This document shows, one piece after another, positions 9,579 to 17,535 of a DNA stretch of 64,000 nt (positions are counted from its first letter, which is position 1; each line of letters begins with the position of its first letter). Made by a program: the position numbers and the translations under genes. This DNA comes from an uncultured Eubacterium sp. (GTDB lineage: Bacteria; Bacillota; Clostridia; Lachnospirales; Lachnospiraceae), in NCBI GenBank assembly GCA_910577225.1, contig CAJTMV010000005.1:95796-159795 (forward strand). The letters run 5' to 3'. A model generated the notes under the pieces. That model ran no database searches. It saw only the letters and a list, made by a program, of their open reading frames with translations, and was not told the DNA's origin.

Positions 9579-10034
9579 ATGAAGGCAGATACAAGATTAT
9601 TTGGCGAGATCGATATTAAAGATGATAAAATTATCAAATTAAAAGAGGGAATTATAGGTTTTCCGGATCTGCAGAATTTTACGCTGATTCATGACGAAGA
9701 AAAAGAAGGCAAAGGCAGTATCAAATGGCTGCAGTCCATGGACGATCCGGCTTTTGCACTGCCGGTTATGAATCCGCTGGATGTAAAACCGGATTATCAG
9801 CTGACTGTAAATGAGGAAGGATTGGAACCGCTTGGAACCATGACCGAAGAGAATACGTTTATTCTTGTAACAATTACCGTTCCTCAGAATATCGAAGAGA
9901 TGTCAGTCAATCTGAAAGCACCGTTTATTATCAATGCGGATAATCTGCAGGGTGTACAGATGATTGCAGAAGACGATTATCCGGTCAAATATAAGATTTA
10001 TGAGATATTAAATAAAAAGAAAGCAGGTGAGTAG
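9579..10034 (+). CDS. fliW: Flagellar assembly factor FliW
   Basis: A 151-aa protein that binds flagellin and antagonises CsrA, coupling flagellin translation to secretion (the Bacillus FliW-CsrA-Hag switch). Family motifs: FGEIDIKDDKIIKLKEGIIGF near the start, then WLQSMDDPAFALPVMNP and the VNLKAPFIIN strand. A longer frame begins at 9552 inside the flgL end. AAAGGAG at about 9564-9570, 8 nt before the ATG at 9579, fixes this start. csrA follows after 2 nt, the usual pairing. Confidence 0.94.
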   Translation: MKADTRLFGEIDIKDDKIIKLKEGIIGFPDLQNFTLIHDEEKEGKGSIKWLQSMDDPAFALPVMNPLDVKPDYQLTVNEEGLEPLGTMTEENTFILVTITVPQNIEEMSVNLKAPFIINADNLQGVQMIAEDDYPVKYKIYEILNKKKAGE

Positions 10035-10036
10035 AT

Positions 10037-10261
10037 ATGCTGGCTCTGACCAGAAAAAAAGGCGAAGCGCTGATGCTGAACAATAATATAGAAGTCACGA
10101 TCCTGGAAATACGAGGGGACCAGGTGAAGATCGGCGTATCTGCTCCAAAAGAAGTGCCTATTTATCGGAAAGAAGTACATCTTCAGATACAGAAAGAAAA
10201 TGAAGCGGCAGCAAGCGAAGCCAGTCTGAAAGCGTTAAAGATGTTTTCAGAAGGAAAATAA
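10037..10261 (+). CDS. csrA: Carbon storage / translational regulator CsrA
   Basis: A 74-aa RNA-binding homodimer that recognises GGA in hairpin loops. It begins MLALTRKKGEALML and keeps the core VKIGVSAPKEVPIYRKEV, with the RNA-contacting strand-1 and C-terminal residues. It starts 2 nt after fliW. The likely target in this window is the flagellin leader (hairpin at 14426-14445). Confidence 0.96.
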   Translation: MLALTRKKGEALMLNNNIEVTILEIRGDQVKIGVSAPKEVPIYRKEVHLQIQKENEAAASEASLKALKMFSEGK

Positions 10262-10294
10262 AACCGGTTTTCCGGAAGATTTTGAAAGAAGAAA

Positions 10295-10357
10295 CCGGCT
10301 GAGGCTGGACTGTCGGCAAATAACAGTTCAGATTCAGCCGGATTTGTATGCCGACAG
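10295..10357 (+). ncRNA. Alternative stem-loop structure between csrA and flaG
   Basis: CCGGCTGA (10295-10302) pairs with TCAGCCGG (10334-10341), continued inward by GGACTGT (10307-10313) with ACAGTTC (10323-10329). A competing perfect stem pairs CTGTCGGC (10310-10317) with GCCGACAG (10350-10357). The two share CTGT and cannot both form. This could be a read-through attenuator or partial terminator after csrA. No protein is encoded in 10262-10476. Confidence 0.4.
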
Positions 10358-10389
10358 GTCAATTGTAATGAAAAGCCTTTCTGATAAGC

Positions 10390-10416
10390 TAATGATTTGC
10401 AAATTTTAACCGATAT
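10390..10416 (+). promoter_or_regulatory. Sigma-28 promoter for flaG-fliD
   Basis: TAAT (10390-10393), 15 nt, then ACCGATAT (10409-10416), about 60 nt before flaG. It allows flaG-fliD-fliS to be transcribed separately from the fliW-csrA part. Confidence 0.65.
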
Positions 10417-10476
10417 ATACAACAAACGAAAAGCAGTAATGTCAACAGGCACAAATGTATTCACAAGGAGGTGAAG

Positions 10477-10935
10477 ATGATGGCGATTGAAGCTATGAAA
10501 GCAGCTGCGGTGACTTATCAGGGAAGTGCGTCAGACGCAGCAAAGCCGGTAAAGGCAAAAGAATCTGTAAAAACAGAAAAATATGTGTCAGACGCAGGCG
10601 GGAGCCAGCCGGCAGTCACTGTGGCGGAAGACGGGATGGTAAAACCTTTGCAGCCAGCCAGAGGCAAGGCACAAAGCAATAAAGACGAGTCAGGCAGCGG
10701 CAATGGCCACCAGACCAGCAGACAGCTTCAGCAGGCTGTGGAGAAGCTGAAAAAGAACATGATGGCGCAGACAGAAGCGGTTTTCGGCATCCACGAGGGA
10801 ACCAATCGTGTCATGATTAAGATTGTGGATAAAGAATCCAAAGATGTGATTAAAGAATATCCGCCGGAAGAGACGCTGGACATGATACAGAAAGTCTGGG
10901 AGATGGCAGGTATTATGGTTGACGAGAAAGGTTAG
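10477..10935 (+). CDS. flaG: Flagellar protein FlaG
   Basis: A 152-aa FlaG-family protein that influences filament length and cap function. The N-terminal two thirds are low-complexity and probably disordered. The conserved FlaG domain is C-terminal (LQQAVEKLKKNM, then FGIHEGTNRVMIKIVDKES, and VIKEYPPEETLDMIQKVWEM). The open frame can be drawn from GTG at 10471, but AAGGAG at 10465-10470 abuts that codon. The ATG at 10477 (or 10480) is correctly spaced. fliD follows after 14 nt. Confidence 0.88.
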   Translation: MMAIEAMKAAAVTYQGSASDAAKPVKAKESVKTEKYVSDAGGSQPAVTVAEDGMVKPLQPARGKAQSNKDESGSGNGHQTSRQLQQAVEKLKKNMMAQTEAVFGIHEGTNRVMIKIVDKESKDVIKEYPPEETLDMIQKVWEMAGIMVDEKG

Positions 10936-10949
10936 GAGGTAGAGAAGAT

Positions 10950-13349
10950 ATGACAATTCGAATTACCGGGCTGAATTCAGGTCTGGACACGGATTCCATT
11001 ATTAAAGAGCTGGTTTCAGCATACAGATCAAAAGGGGATAAGTTAAAAAAGAAACAGACAAAACTGTCCTGGACACAGGATAAGTGGAAAAGTCTGAACG
11101 CAAAGGTATTAAATCTGTATAAGTCTTTGGATAGTCTGCGTTTTTCATCAGGCTATAACATGAAAAAGACCTCAGTATCAGATACAACAAAAGCAACAGT
11201 AATCGCTGGAAAAGGCGCAGTTAACGGAACACAGACACTGCGCGTCGATCAAATCGCGAAAAGCGGATATCTTACAGGCGCCCAGTTAAAGGGAAATAAA
11301 AAGGGCAGCGCGGCTACTCTTGGAGATTTGTATAAAAACTCTGGTATGTCCGGAACAATCGGCGCAGGAACCTATCGTATTTCCGGTAATGGAGTGACAC
11401 AGGATATTAAGATCGATGAAAATACAAAAATATCTGATTTTGTTTCACAGATTAACAGTTCAGGAACCGGTGTACAGGCATCTTATGACGAAACGAATCA
11501 AAGACTGTTTATTTCTTCCAAAGAAACCGGAAAAGATGCAGATTTTACACTGACAGGACTGGATGAAAACGGACAGAAGGCATTACAGGCGCTTGGCGTC
11601 AGCGTAGCGTCTCAAACGTCCAGCGCAGAAGCCGCAGAGTGGATCAAGTATTATAATGCCGACAGAGACATTATTAAGAATCAGTTAAAACAGGATGTCA
11701 TCAAGGTTGCGGAAGCAAAGAAAATGCAGGAAGCGCTTAAAAATGATATCAGCGCAAGACAGAGTCATAACAAGGAGTTAACAGGAGCATTATCTTATAT
11801 CAGCGTCGTAGAAAATGTAAGAGCCGTTGAGGATCTGCAGGATGCAGGCGGTAACAAAATATCGAAAGCAGATGCGCATAATTTATCCTTTTTCGCTGGA
11901 ATGTCAGAGGCGGATCGCGATAAAGATTATGTCAAAGAAGCCGACGGAACGATACGTGCTGTGACAAGCGACGACGATCTGACGCAGGTCACGTTAGTTA
12001 ACGGAAAGACCGAGTATGATAACTTAAAGGCAACATACAATTTCTCAGAAACAGAGACGAAGATGGAAAACGGCCAGCCGGTACTGGATAAAAACGGCCA
12101 GCCAGTGCAGCAGGAAACAGAAATCTTCAGACAGATTAAAGCATATAATACAAACGTTACGGCAGCGGATAAATATGCGGCAGACAATCCAACGTATGCG
12201 CAGGAAGTTGCAAACGCAACGGATCTTGGCGCGCTTCGTACACAATATACAGGTTTTATTGAAGATAATAATACAGCGATTACAAATGAAAGCGAGCAGC
12301 TGGCAGAACAGGCTGAAATACTGCAGCAGTATAAAAATATCGACAGCGCCGCGATTACAAAGGAGTGGGCGGACCCGGCAAATCAGGGCGCAGGCTCAGA
12401 CTTTGAAAAGTATATCGATTCGCTGGCGGATAAAGTTGAATTTTTCAACGACAGCTATGACAAAGTGGGCAACGATTATGTATTAAAAGATGCATACGCA
12501 AGCAAAGGAGCAAACAAGGTAGACGGCCAGGACGCTGTAATTACCCTGAACAATGCAGAATTTACATCCAGCACAAATACGTTTAATGTAAATGGACTTA
12601 CGATTCAGACGCTTGCAGAATCCAAAGAAGAGATTTCGATTACGACAGCAACGGACACGCAGGGTCTTTATGATAAGGTAAAAGACTTTATTTCAGAATA
12701 CAACAGCATTATTAACGAAATGTCTGCTCTCTACAATGCAGAGTCTGCGAGAGGGTATGAGCCGCTGACGTCAGAAGAAAAAGAAGCATTATCTGATTCA
12801 GATATCGCAGAATGGGAGAAAAAAGTAAAAGATTCTCTGCTGCGGAGGGACAGCAATTTGTCCGCACTGATGAACTCTATGACTTCCGCAATGTCAAAGT
12901 CATACGACATCAACGGCAAAAAATACAGCCTTGCATCGCTTGGAATTAAAACGGGCAGTTATTTTAATACAAAACCGGCAAACAGATACGAGCTTCATAT
13001 CGATGGCGATGCAGACGATGACACTGTATCAGCAAACGCAGACAGGCTTATGTCGATGCTGAATTCGGATCCGGATACAGTCGTTTCGATTATACAGAGC
13101 GCCGCAAACGAATTGTACGACAATCTGCATGATCAGATGCAGACTTCTACACTGCGTTCGTTCCAGTCTATTTACAATGACAAGGCGATGGCGCAGAGCT
13201 ACAGCGATTACACACGTAAGATCAGTGCGTGGGAACAAAAAGTAACGGCGATGGAAGATTCTTATTATAAGAAATTTGCCGCTATGGAAACCGCACTGGC
13301 AAAACTTCAGAGCCAGCAGTCTGCGTTCGCAGGAATGCTCGGTTCCTGA
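10950..13349 (+). CDS. fliD: Flagellar capping protein FliD
   Basis: A 799-aa filament cap protein (HAP2) that folds exported flagellin at the tip. The FliD N-terminal domain begins TIRITGLNSGLDTDSIIKEL. The C-terminal domain is recognised by DINGKKYSLASLGIKTGSYF, the LMSMLNSDPDTVVSI segment and the terminal coiled coil ending in QQSAFAGMLGS. It is longer than typical FliD (about 450-700 aa). A helical, Lys/Asp-rich insertion lies at about 225-510. TAGGAGG precedes the ATG. Confidence 0.92.
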   Translation: MTIRITGLNSGLDTDSIIKELVSAYRSKGDKLKKKQTKLSWTQDKWKSLNAKVLNLYKSLDSLRFSSGYNMKKTSVSDTTKATVIAGKGAVNGTQTLRVDQIAKSGYLTGAQLKGNKKGSAATLGDLYKNSGMSGTIGAGTYRISGNGVTQDIKIDENTKISDFVSQINSSGTGVQASYDETNQRLFISSKETGKDADFTLTGLDENGQKALQALGVSVASQTSSAEAAEWIKYYNADRDIIKNQLKQDVIKVAEAKKMQEALKNDISARQSHNKELTGALSYISVVENVRAVEDLQDAGGNKISKADAHNLSFFAGMSEADRDKDYVKEADGTIRAVTSDDDLTQVTLVNGKTEYDNLKATYNFSETETKMENGQPVLDKNGQPVQQETEIFRQIKAYNTNVTAADKYAADNPTYAQEVANATDLGALRTQYTGFIEDNNTAITNESEQLAEQAEILQQYKNIDSAAITKEWADPANQGAGSDFEKYIDSLADKVEFFNDSYDKVGNDYVLKDAYASKGANKVDGQDAVITLNNAEFTSSTNTFNVNGLTIQTLAESKEEISITTATDTQGLYDKVKDFISEYNSIINEMSALYNAESARGYEPLTSEEKEALSDSDIAEWEKKVKDSLLRRDSNLSALMNSMTSAMSKSYDINGKKYSLASLGIKTGSYFNTKPANRYELHIDGDADDDTVSANADRLMSMLNSDPDTVVSIIQSAANELYDNLHDQMQTSTLRSFQSIYNDKAMAQSYSDYTRKISAWEQKVTAMEDSYYKKFAAMETALAKLQSQQSAFAGMLGS

Positions 13350-13390
13350 TAGATAATGAATAAAAATATCTTAGATCACGGAGGACCAGG

Positions 13391-13768
13391 ATGTTAACGA
13401 ATAACAGATATGCAGCATATGCAAATAATAAAATTATGACAGCTTCCAAACCAGAGCTTACGCTAATGCTATATGACGGCGCAATCAAGTTCTGTAATAT
13501 GGCAATTGCTGCTATCGGGGAACACGATATCGAAAAAGCGCATACGAATATTATAAAAATAGAGCGGATTATTGAAGAATTTCAGTCTACGCTTAATTTT
13601 AAATATCCGGTTGCGAAAGATTTTAATAATGTGTATCAATATCTTCAGGATCGTCTGAAAGAAGCAAATATAAAAAAAGATTCGGAAATATTAGAAGAAG
13701 TACTTAAGCATCTGCGTACAATGCGTGACACATGGAAAGAAGTTATGAAGAAAAATGTAAACGCATAG
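13391..13768 (+). CDS. fliS: Flagellin export chaperone FliS
   Basis: A 125-aa four-helix FliS, which holds flagellin in a secretion-competent state. Family features: AYANNKIMTASKPELTLMLY near the start, DGAIKFCNMA, and the late RDTWKEVMKK helix. It is downstream of fliD, as usual. Confidence 0.93.
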   Translation: MLTNNRYAAYANNKIMTASKPELTLMLYDGAIKFCNMAIAAIGEHDIEKAHTNIIKIERIIEEFQSTLNFKYPVAKDFNNVYQYLQDRLKEANIKKDSEILEEVLKHLRTMRDTWKEVMKKNVNA

Positions 13769-13798
13769 TCCTGACAGGGACGCAGGAAAGGGGTGGGC

Positions 13799-14278
13799 AT
13801 GTCTGAGGAAAATTATCTGAATATCCTGGAACAAAGTCTCAAAAAGAAGCTGGGAGTACTGAATCAGATACGTGTAAAAAATGAACAGCAGCGTGTGCTG
13901 CTGTCAGATCCGGAGTTAACGCCAGAGGACTTCGAAGAGAATATAAACAGCAAGGCAGCGCTGGTAGACGAATTAAACCTTCTGGACGAAGGGTTTGAGG
14001 AGATTTATGCCCGCATTCGTGAACAGCTCGATGCGGGAAAAGAAAAATACCACGAGCAGATAAAACGGCTGCAGGAACTGATTCGCCAGGTCACTGCAGA
14101 GGGAAGCAGCATCCAGGCGGAGGAACAGCGGAACTATAAGCTGGCGCAGAGTAAATTTGAGTCGATCAAAAAGCAGGTACGCGAGGTAAAAGCAAGCCAT
14201 AAAGCAGTCAGCCAGTATTACCGCAATATGACCAAAACAAACTACATCGACGCACAGTTTTTAGACAATAAAAACTGA
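13799..14278 (+). CDS. FliT-like helical flagellar chaperone (candidate)
   Basis: A 159-aa, highly charged, all-helical protein between fliS and flagellin. Its position, length and composition match the FlgN/FliT-type chaperones, and the C-terminal YYRNMTKTNYIDAQFLDNKN tail is typical of clostridial flagellar chaperones. I do not see a decisive FliT signature, so the name is an inference from context. The frame opens at GTG 13793, but AAAGGGG overlaps that codon and fits the ATG at 13799. Confidence 0.7.
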   Translation: MSEENYLNILEQSLKKKLGVLNQIRVKNEQQRVLLSDPELTPEDFEENINSKAALVDELNLLDEGFEEIYARIREQLDAGKEKYHEQIKRLQELIRQVTAEGSSIQAEEQRNYKLAQSKFESIKKQVREVKASHKAVSQYYRNMTKTNYIDAQFLDNKN

Positions 14279-14298
14279 TAAAAATTTGAAATTATCTA

Positions 14299-14325
14299 TA
14301 AAGTATTTAAAGTAACATCCGATAT
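14299..14325 (+). promoter_or_regulatory. Sigma-28 promoter of flagellin
   Basis: TAAAGTAT (14299-14306), 11 nt, then TCCGATAT (14318-14325). It is the best match in the window to TAAAGTTT-N11-GCCGATAA. It leaves a leader of about 140 nt before the flagellin start. Confidence 0.82.
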
Positions 14326-14425
14326 ATAATACAAGTAAACAAGATAACCTTTGTTACTTGAAGCAGAAGTCCGGGTGGAGCGTACGGCCAGTCAGACAGA
14401 TGCGCGCAACAAATAAAAACAGCAC

Positions 14426-14459
14426 ATGCATCATGGAAGATGCATTAAATTCAAGGAGG
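14426..14459 (+). promoter_or_regulatory. Probable CsrA-binding leader hairpin and Shine-Dalgarno
   Basis: ATGCATC (14426-14432) pairs perfectly with GATGCAT (14439-14445) around the hexaloop ATGGAA, which presents GGA (14435-14437). A second GGA lies in the Shine-Dalgarno AAGGAGG (14453-14459), 20 nt downstream. Two GGA sites at this distance are what a CsrA dimer bridges in known targets such as Bacillus hag. fliW and csrA are in the same operon. Confidence 0.65.
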
Positions 14460-14468
14460 AAATATTTT

Positions 14469-15281
14469 ATGGTAGTACAGCATAACCTTACAGCTATGAA
14501 CGCTAACAGACAGTTAGGTATCACAACATCTTCTCAGGCAAAATCTTCTGAAAAGTTATCTTCTGGTTACAGAATTAACCGTGCAGGCGATGATGCAGCA
14601 GGCTTAACAATTTCTGAAAAAATGAGAAGTCAGGTAAGAGGTCTTAACAAAGCTTCTTCCAACGCACAGGACGGCGTTTCTTTAATCCAGGTTGCAGAAG
14701 GTGCTTTAGGTGAAACTCACTCCATCTTACAGCGTATGAACGAACTGGCTACACAGGCAGCTAACGATACGAATACATCTATCGACAGAGGCGCTATCCA
14801 GAAGGAAATTAACCAGTTAACTTCTGAAATCGACAGAATCCGTTCCGCTACACAGTTCAATACTATGGACCTGATCGATGGATCTTTCACAAAGAAGAAT
14901 CTTCAGGTTGGTTCTCTGGAAGGCCAGGGTATCACAATTTCTATCAGAAATATGGATGCTTCTACAATCGGCGTAAAGAGTCTGAGCATGTCTTCATTTG
15001 CTGCAGCAGGAAGCGCTATGACAAAGATCCAGAGCGCTATCAATCAGGTATCCGAACAGCGTTCTTACCTGGGTGCATTACAGAACAGACTGGAGCATAC
15101 AATTTCTAACCTGGATAACATTTCTGAAAATACACAGGCTGCTGAATCACGTCTCCGTGATACAGATATGGCTGAAGAAATGGTTGAATACAGCAAGAAC
15201 AACATTCTTGCACAGGCTGGACAGTCCATGCTGGCACAGGCTAATCAGTCAAATCAGGGTGTATTATCCTTATTAGGCTAA
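14469..15281 (+). CDS. fliC: Flagellin
   Basis: A 270-aa filament subunit. It has a complete N-terminal D0/D1 (MVVQHNLTAMNANRQLG; LSSGYRINRAGDDAAGLTIS; LQRMNELATQAANDT) and C-terminal D1/D0 (RLRDTDMAEEMVEYSKNNIL to QGVLSLLG). It has almost no variable D2/D3 region, like the short flagellins of Roseburia and relatives. A longer frame runs from 14358, but AAGGAGG at 14453-14459 and the universal flagellin N-terminus fix the ATG at 14469. Codon choice is visibly more biased than in neighbours, fitting very high expression. It is probably glycosylated and lysine-methylated by the downstream island. The LQRMNELATQAAN region corresponds to the TLR5 contact segment. Confidence 0.97.
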   Translation: MVVQHNLTAMNANRQLGITTSSQAKSSEKLSSGYRINRAGDDAAGLTISEKMRSQVRGLNKASSNAQDGVSLIQVAEGALGETHSILQRMNELATQAANDTNTSIDRGAIQKEINQLTSEIDRIRSATQFNTMDLIDGSFTKKNLQVGSLEGQGITISIRNMDASTIGVKSLSMSSFAAAGSAMTKIQSAINQVSEQRSYLGALQNRLEHTISNLDNISENTQAAESRLRDTDMAEEMVEYSKNNILAQAGQSMLAQANQSNQGVLSLLG

Positions 15282-15295
15282 TTAATTTTGCAAAA

Positions 15296-15340
15296 GATAT
15301 AAAAAAGGTCAACAGTTCTGCTGTTGGCCTTTTTTATATC
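15296..15340 (+). terminator. Strong terminator after flagellin
   Basis: A 20-bp stem (15296-15315 with 15321-15340, one T-G wobble) around the loop TTCTG, with A6 and T6 flanks. The symmetric A/T flanks would let it act in either direction. Confidence 0.92.
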
Positions 15341-15358
15341 AGCAGAAGGAGCAGACAG

Positions 15359-15640
15359 ATGCAGAAAGAAGAAGCGATTAAAAAAATAAATGAAACAATC
15401 GTATGTATGTATCAGAATAAAGAAAAGGAAGCTCTGACCAGGGCGGCAGAGTTGCTGCCGTTTTTTGAACGTATGGCTGAGATCAGAGCAGAAAAGAAAG
15501 ATGGAAGTGTGCTGCAGGTGATACGATTTTTAAAAGATTTTATAGAAAATTATAATTGTATCGATATGACAGGAATGGCGGATTGTCTGCAGGCTCAGGC
15601 GTGCAGCCTTGTAAATACCTATTGTGTGGATGAATCATAG
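15359..15640 (+). CDS. Small flagellar-locus protein of unknown function
   Basis: A 93-aa, helix-predicted acidic protein starting MQKEEAIKKINETIVCMYQN. No domain recognised. It has a good ribosome binding site (AAGGAG) and starts 28 nt before the Maf gene, so the two are probably co-transcribed. Its placement between flagellin and the flagellin glycosyltransferase suggests a role in flagellin handling or modification. It contains four cysteines (two in CLQAQAC). Confidence 0.6.
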   Translation: MQKEEAIKKINETIVCMYQNKEKEALTRAAELLPFFERMAEIRAEKKDGSVLQVIRFLKDFIENYNCIDMTGMADCLQAQACSLVNTYCVDES

Positions 15641-15668
15641 GCAGAAGGAAGGATGGAAACATCTATAG

Positions 15669-17498
15669 ATGAAATTATTAGAGGAAAACAAAAAAGCATT
15701 AGAAGCAAACTATCCGGAATGTATGGAAAAGCTGCAGCAGGTAACGACAGCGGACCACATTCATATTTATCCGGCAGAAAACGGAGATAAGGTAATTGGA
15801 ATTGAAAAGGATCAGCATCTCTGGTATTTAAACAGCAGGCTGGATCCGGATTATGCAGCTAATATATATGCAGATCGATATCAGACGAGAATTTTTGGGA
15901 CGTATTTTATTTTTGGACTTTCAGATGGAAGACATATTCGGAAAATATTGGAAAAATGCGATAATACAAATCAGCTGATTGTATATGAGCCGGATATTCA
16001 GCTTTTTTATCAGGCCTGCTGTCAGTTTCCTTTGAAAGATCTGCTGGAATCTGAAAAAATTATCTTTTATGTTCCAAACCTAATTGGCAGTATCGAAAAA
16101 ATTGTATCAAAAACGGTCAGTTATATGAACCGTACGATTCTGGAGATGTGCGTATTGCCTGGATATGATTTTTTGTATAGAGAAGATTATACAAAATTTG
16201 AAGATGAAATTATTGATGGAGTTAAAGAAAGCGTTGTTACCCAAAATACGAAACTTGCAATTGGTCGTAAATATCCACAATATACATTGTATCATATGAA
16301 AAACATCATTTATCACAGTGATTGCGAGCAGCTGAGAAGGAAACTGGCGGAATATGATCTTAGTCATATCCCTGCGATTATTGTGTCTGCGGGACCATCG
16401 CTGGATAAAAATATAAATGAATTAAAGAAAGCACAGGGAAAAGCATTTATTATTGTTGTAGATGCAGCTTTAAGATCTGTGATTAAAGCAGGTATACGTC
16501 CGGATATGGTGTATTCCGTGGATTATAAGGCGCCAGACTATTTTTTTGAAGGAATAGACTTAAGAGGTCTGATCTGGATGTGTGAACGATCATCAAAACC
16601 ATGGATATTGCAGCAGATGGATCAGAAAATATTTTATAGTGGATATTTTTGTACCTACTATAGCGTCTTATCATTGAAAACAATAGGCTATGCACTGCCG
16701 GTAGTTTTTACAGGCGGATCGGTATCTACGAATGCGTTTACATTAGCGTGTTATCTTGGGTTTCAAAAAATCATATTTACTGGTCAGGATCTTGCCTTTA
16801 CAAATGGCGTATCCCATACAAAAGGAGCGATTGGAGCATTTGGAGATAATAAGAATTATATAAAAAGCCGTTATATCGTTCAGGTGGAAAGTGCGGACGG
16901 CGAATTATTGGATACCGATTTTCAGATGTGGGGATACAAACACTGGTTTGAAAAATCAATTCGGGCTCTGATCGGTAAAGTGGATGTAATAAACGCTACA
17001 GAAGGTGGCGCTAACATAGAAGGCGCAGAAAATCGAAAATTAAGCGATGTGATTGCGCAGGAATGTACAGAACAGCTGGATATTTATGAAATAGCGCGAA
17101 ATATTCCTCCGGCATTTACAAAGGAGCAGCAGCTGGAAATGGCGACAGAACTGAATCGGATCAGGGATTATCTGACAGAATTGCGAGAACTGACAGAACG
17201 ATCGATTGAAAAACAGGAACATCTGCTTCGCCTGCTGGGACAAAATCCGGCAGCCGATATCAAACAGGATCTGATAGAAATGACGAAGAATAACGATGCA
17301 ATCGGTACGCATGTCATATCAGAGTTAGTGGCACTGTATACGCTGAAAGAGGAATACGAGTCAGGTGAGAGCATTTGTGTAGAGGAAGATATGGGAACTG
17401 CGGAACTGATAGAAAATAATCGGAATTTATACAAAGAATATCTGAAAGCAATGGACTTGCTGGAGGAAGATATCGAAGAATATTTAATAAAAGGCTGA
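15669..17498 (+). CDS. Motility accessory factor Maf / DUF115 flagellin glycosyltransferase
   Basis: A 609-aa member of the Maf family (DUF115, MptE-like), proposed to transfer nonulosonic acids such as pseudaminic acid to flagellin Ser/Thr in the cytoplasm. The DUF115 core starts near residue 235 (PAIIVSAGPSLDKNINEL) and continues with FIIVVDAALRSVIKAGIRPD, FTGGSVSTNAFTLACYLG and IIFTGQDLAFTNG. The N-terminal region (about 1-220) and a long helical C-terminus (about 470-609) match the usual Maf layout. It lies just after flagellin and upstream of a complete-looking pse set lacking pseF. Its stop codon is inside the following terminator. Confidence 0.85.
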   Translation: MKLLEENKKALEANYPECMEKLQQVTTADHIHIYPAENGDKVIGIEKDQHLWYLNSRLDPDYAANIYADRYQTRIFGTYFIFGLSDGRHIRKILEKCDNTNQLIVYEPDIQLFYQACCQFPLKDLLESEKIIFYVPNLIGSIEKIVSKTVSYMNRTILEMCVLPGYDFLYREDYTKFEDEIIDGVKESVVTQNTKLAIGRKYPQYTLYHMKNIIYHSDCEQLRRKLAEYDLSHIPAIIVSAGPSLDKNINELKKAQGKAFIIVVDAALRSVIKAGIRPDMVYSVDYKAPDYFFEGIDLRGLIWMCERSSKPWILQQMDQKIFYSGYFCTYYSVLSLKTIGYALPVVFTGGSVSTNAFTLACYLGFQKIIFTGQDLAFTNGVSHTKGAIGAFGDNKNYIKSRYIVQVESADGELLDTDFQMWGYKHWFEKSIRALIGKVDVINATEGGANIEGAENRKLSDVIAQECTEQLDIYEIARNIPPAFTKEQQLEMATELNRIRDYLTELRELTERSIEKQEHLLRLLGQNPAADIKQDLIEMTKNNDAIGTHVISELVALYTLKEEYESGESICVEEDMGTAELIENNRNLYKEYLKAMDLLEEDIEEYLIKG

Positions 17499-17516
17499 TG
17501 CTGGTATCAGCCTTTT
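17489..17516 (+). terminator. Bidirectional terminator overlapping the Maf stop codon
   Basis: AAAAGGCTGAT (17489-17499) pairs perfectly with ATCAGCCTTTT (17506-17516) around GCTGGT. It contains the Maf TGA and lies 20 nt from the end of the convergent CgeB-like gene, serving both. Confidence 0.85.
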
Positions 17517-17535
17517 ACCATTTGCAGGAACTCAT

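Noticed and set aside
14358..14468. N-terminal extension of flagellin
   Set aside because: It is the untranslated leader with the CsrA-type hairpin; all flagellins start at the MVVQHN-like N-terminus.
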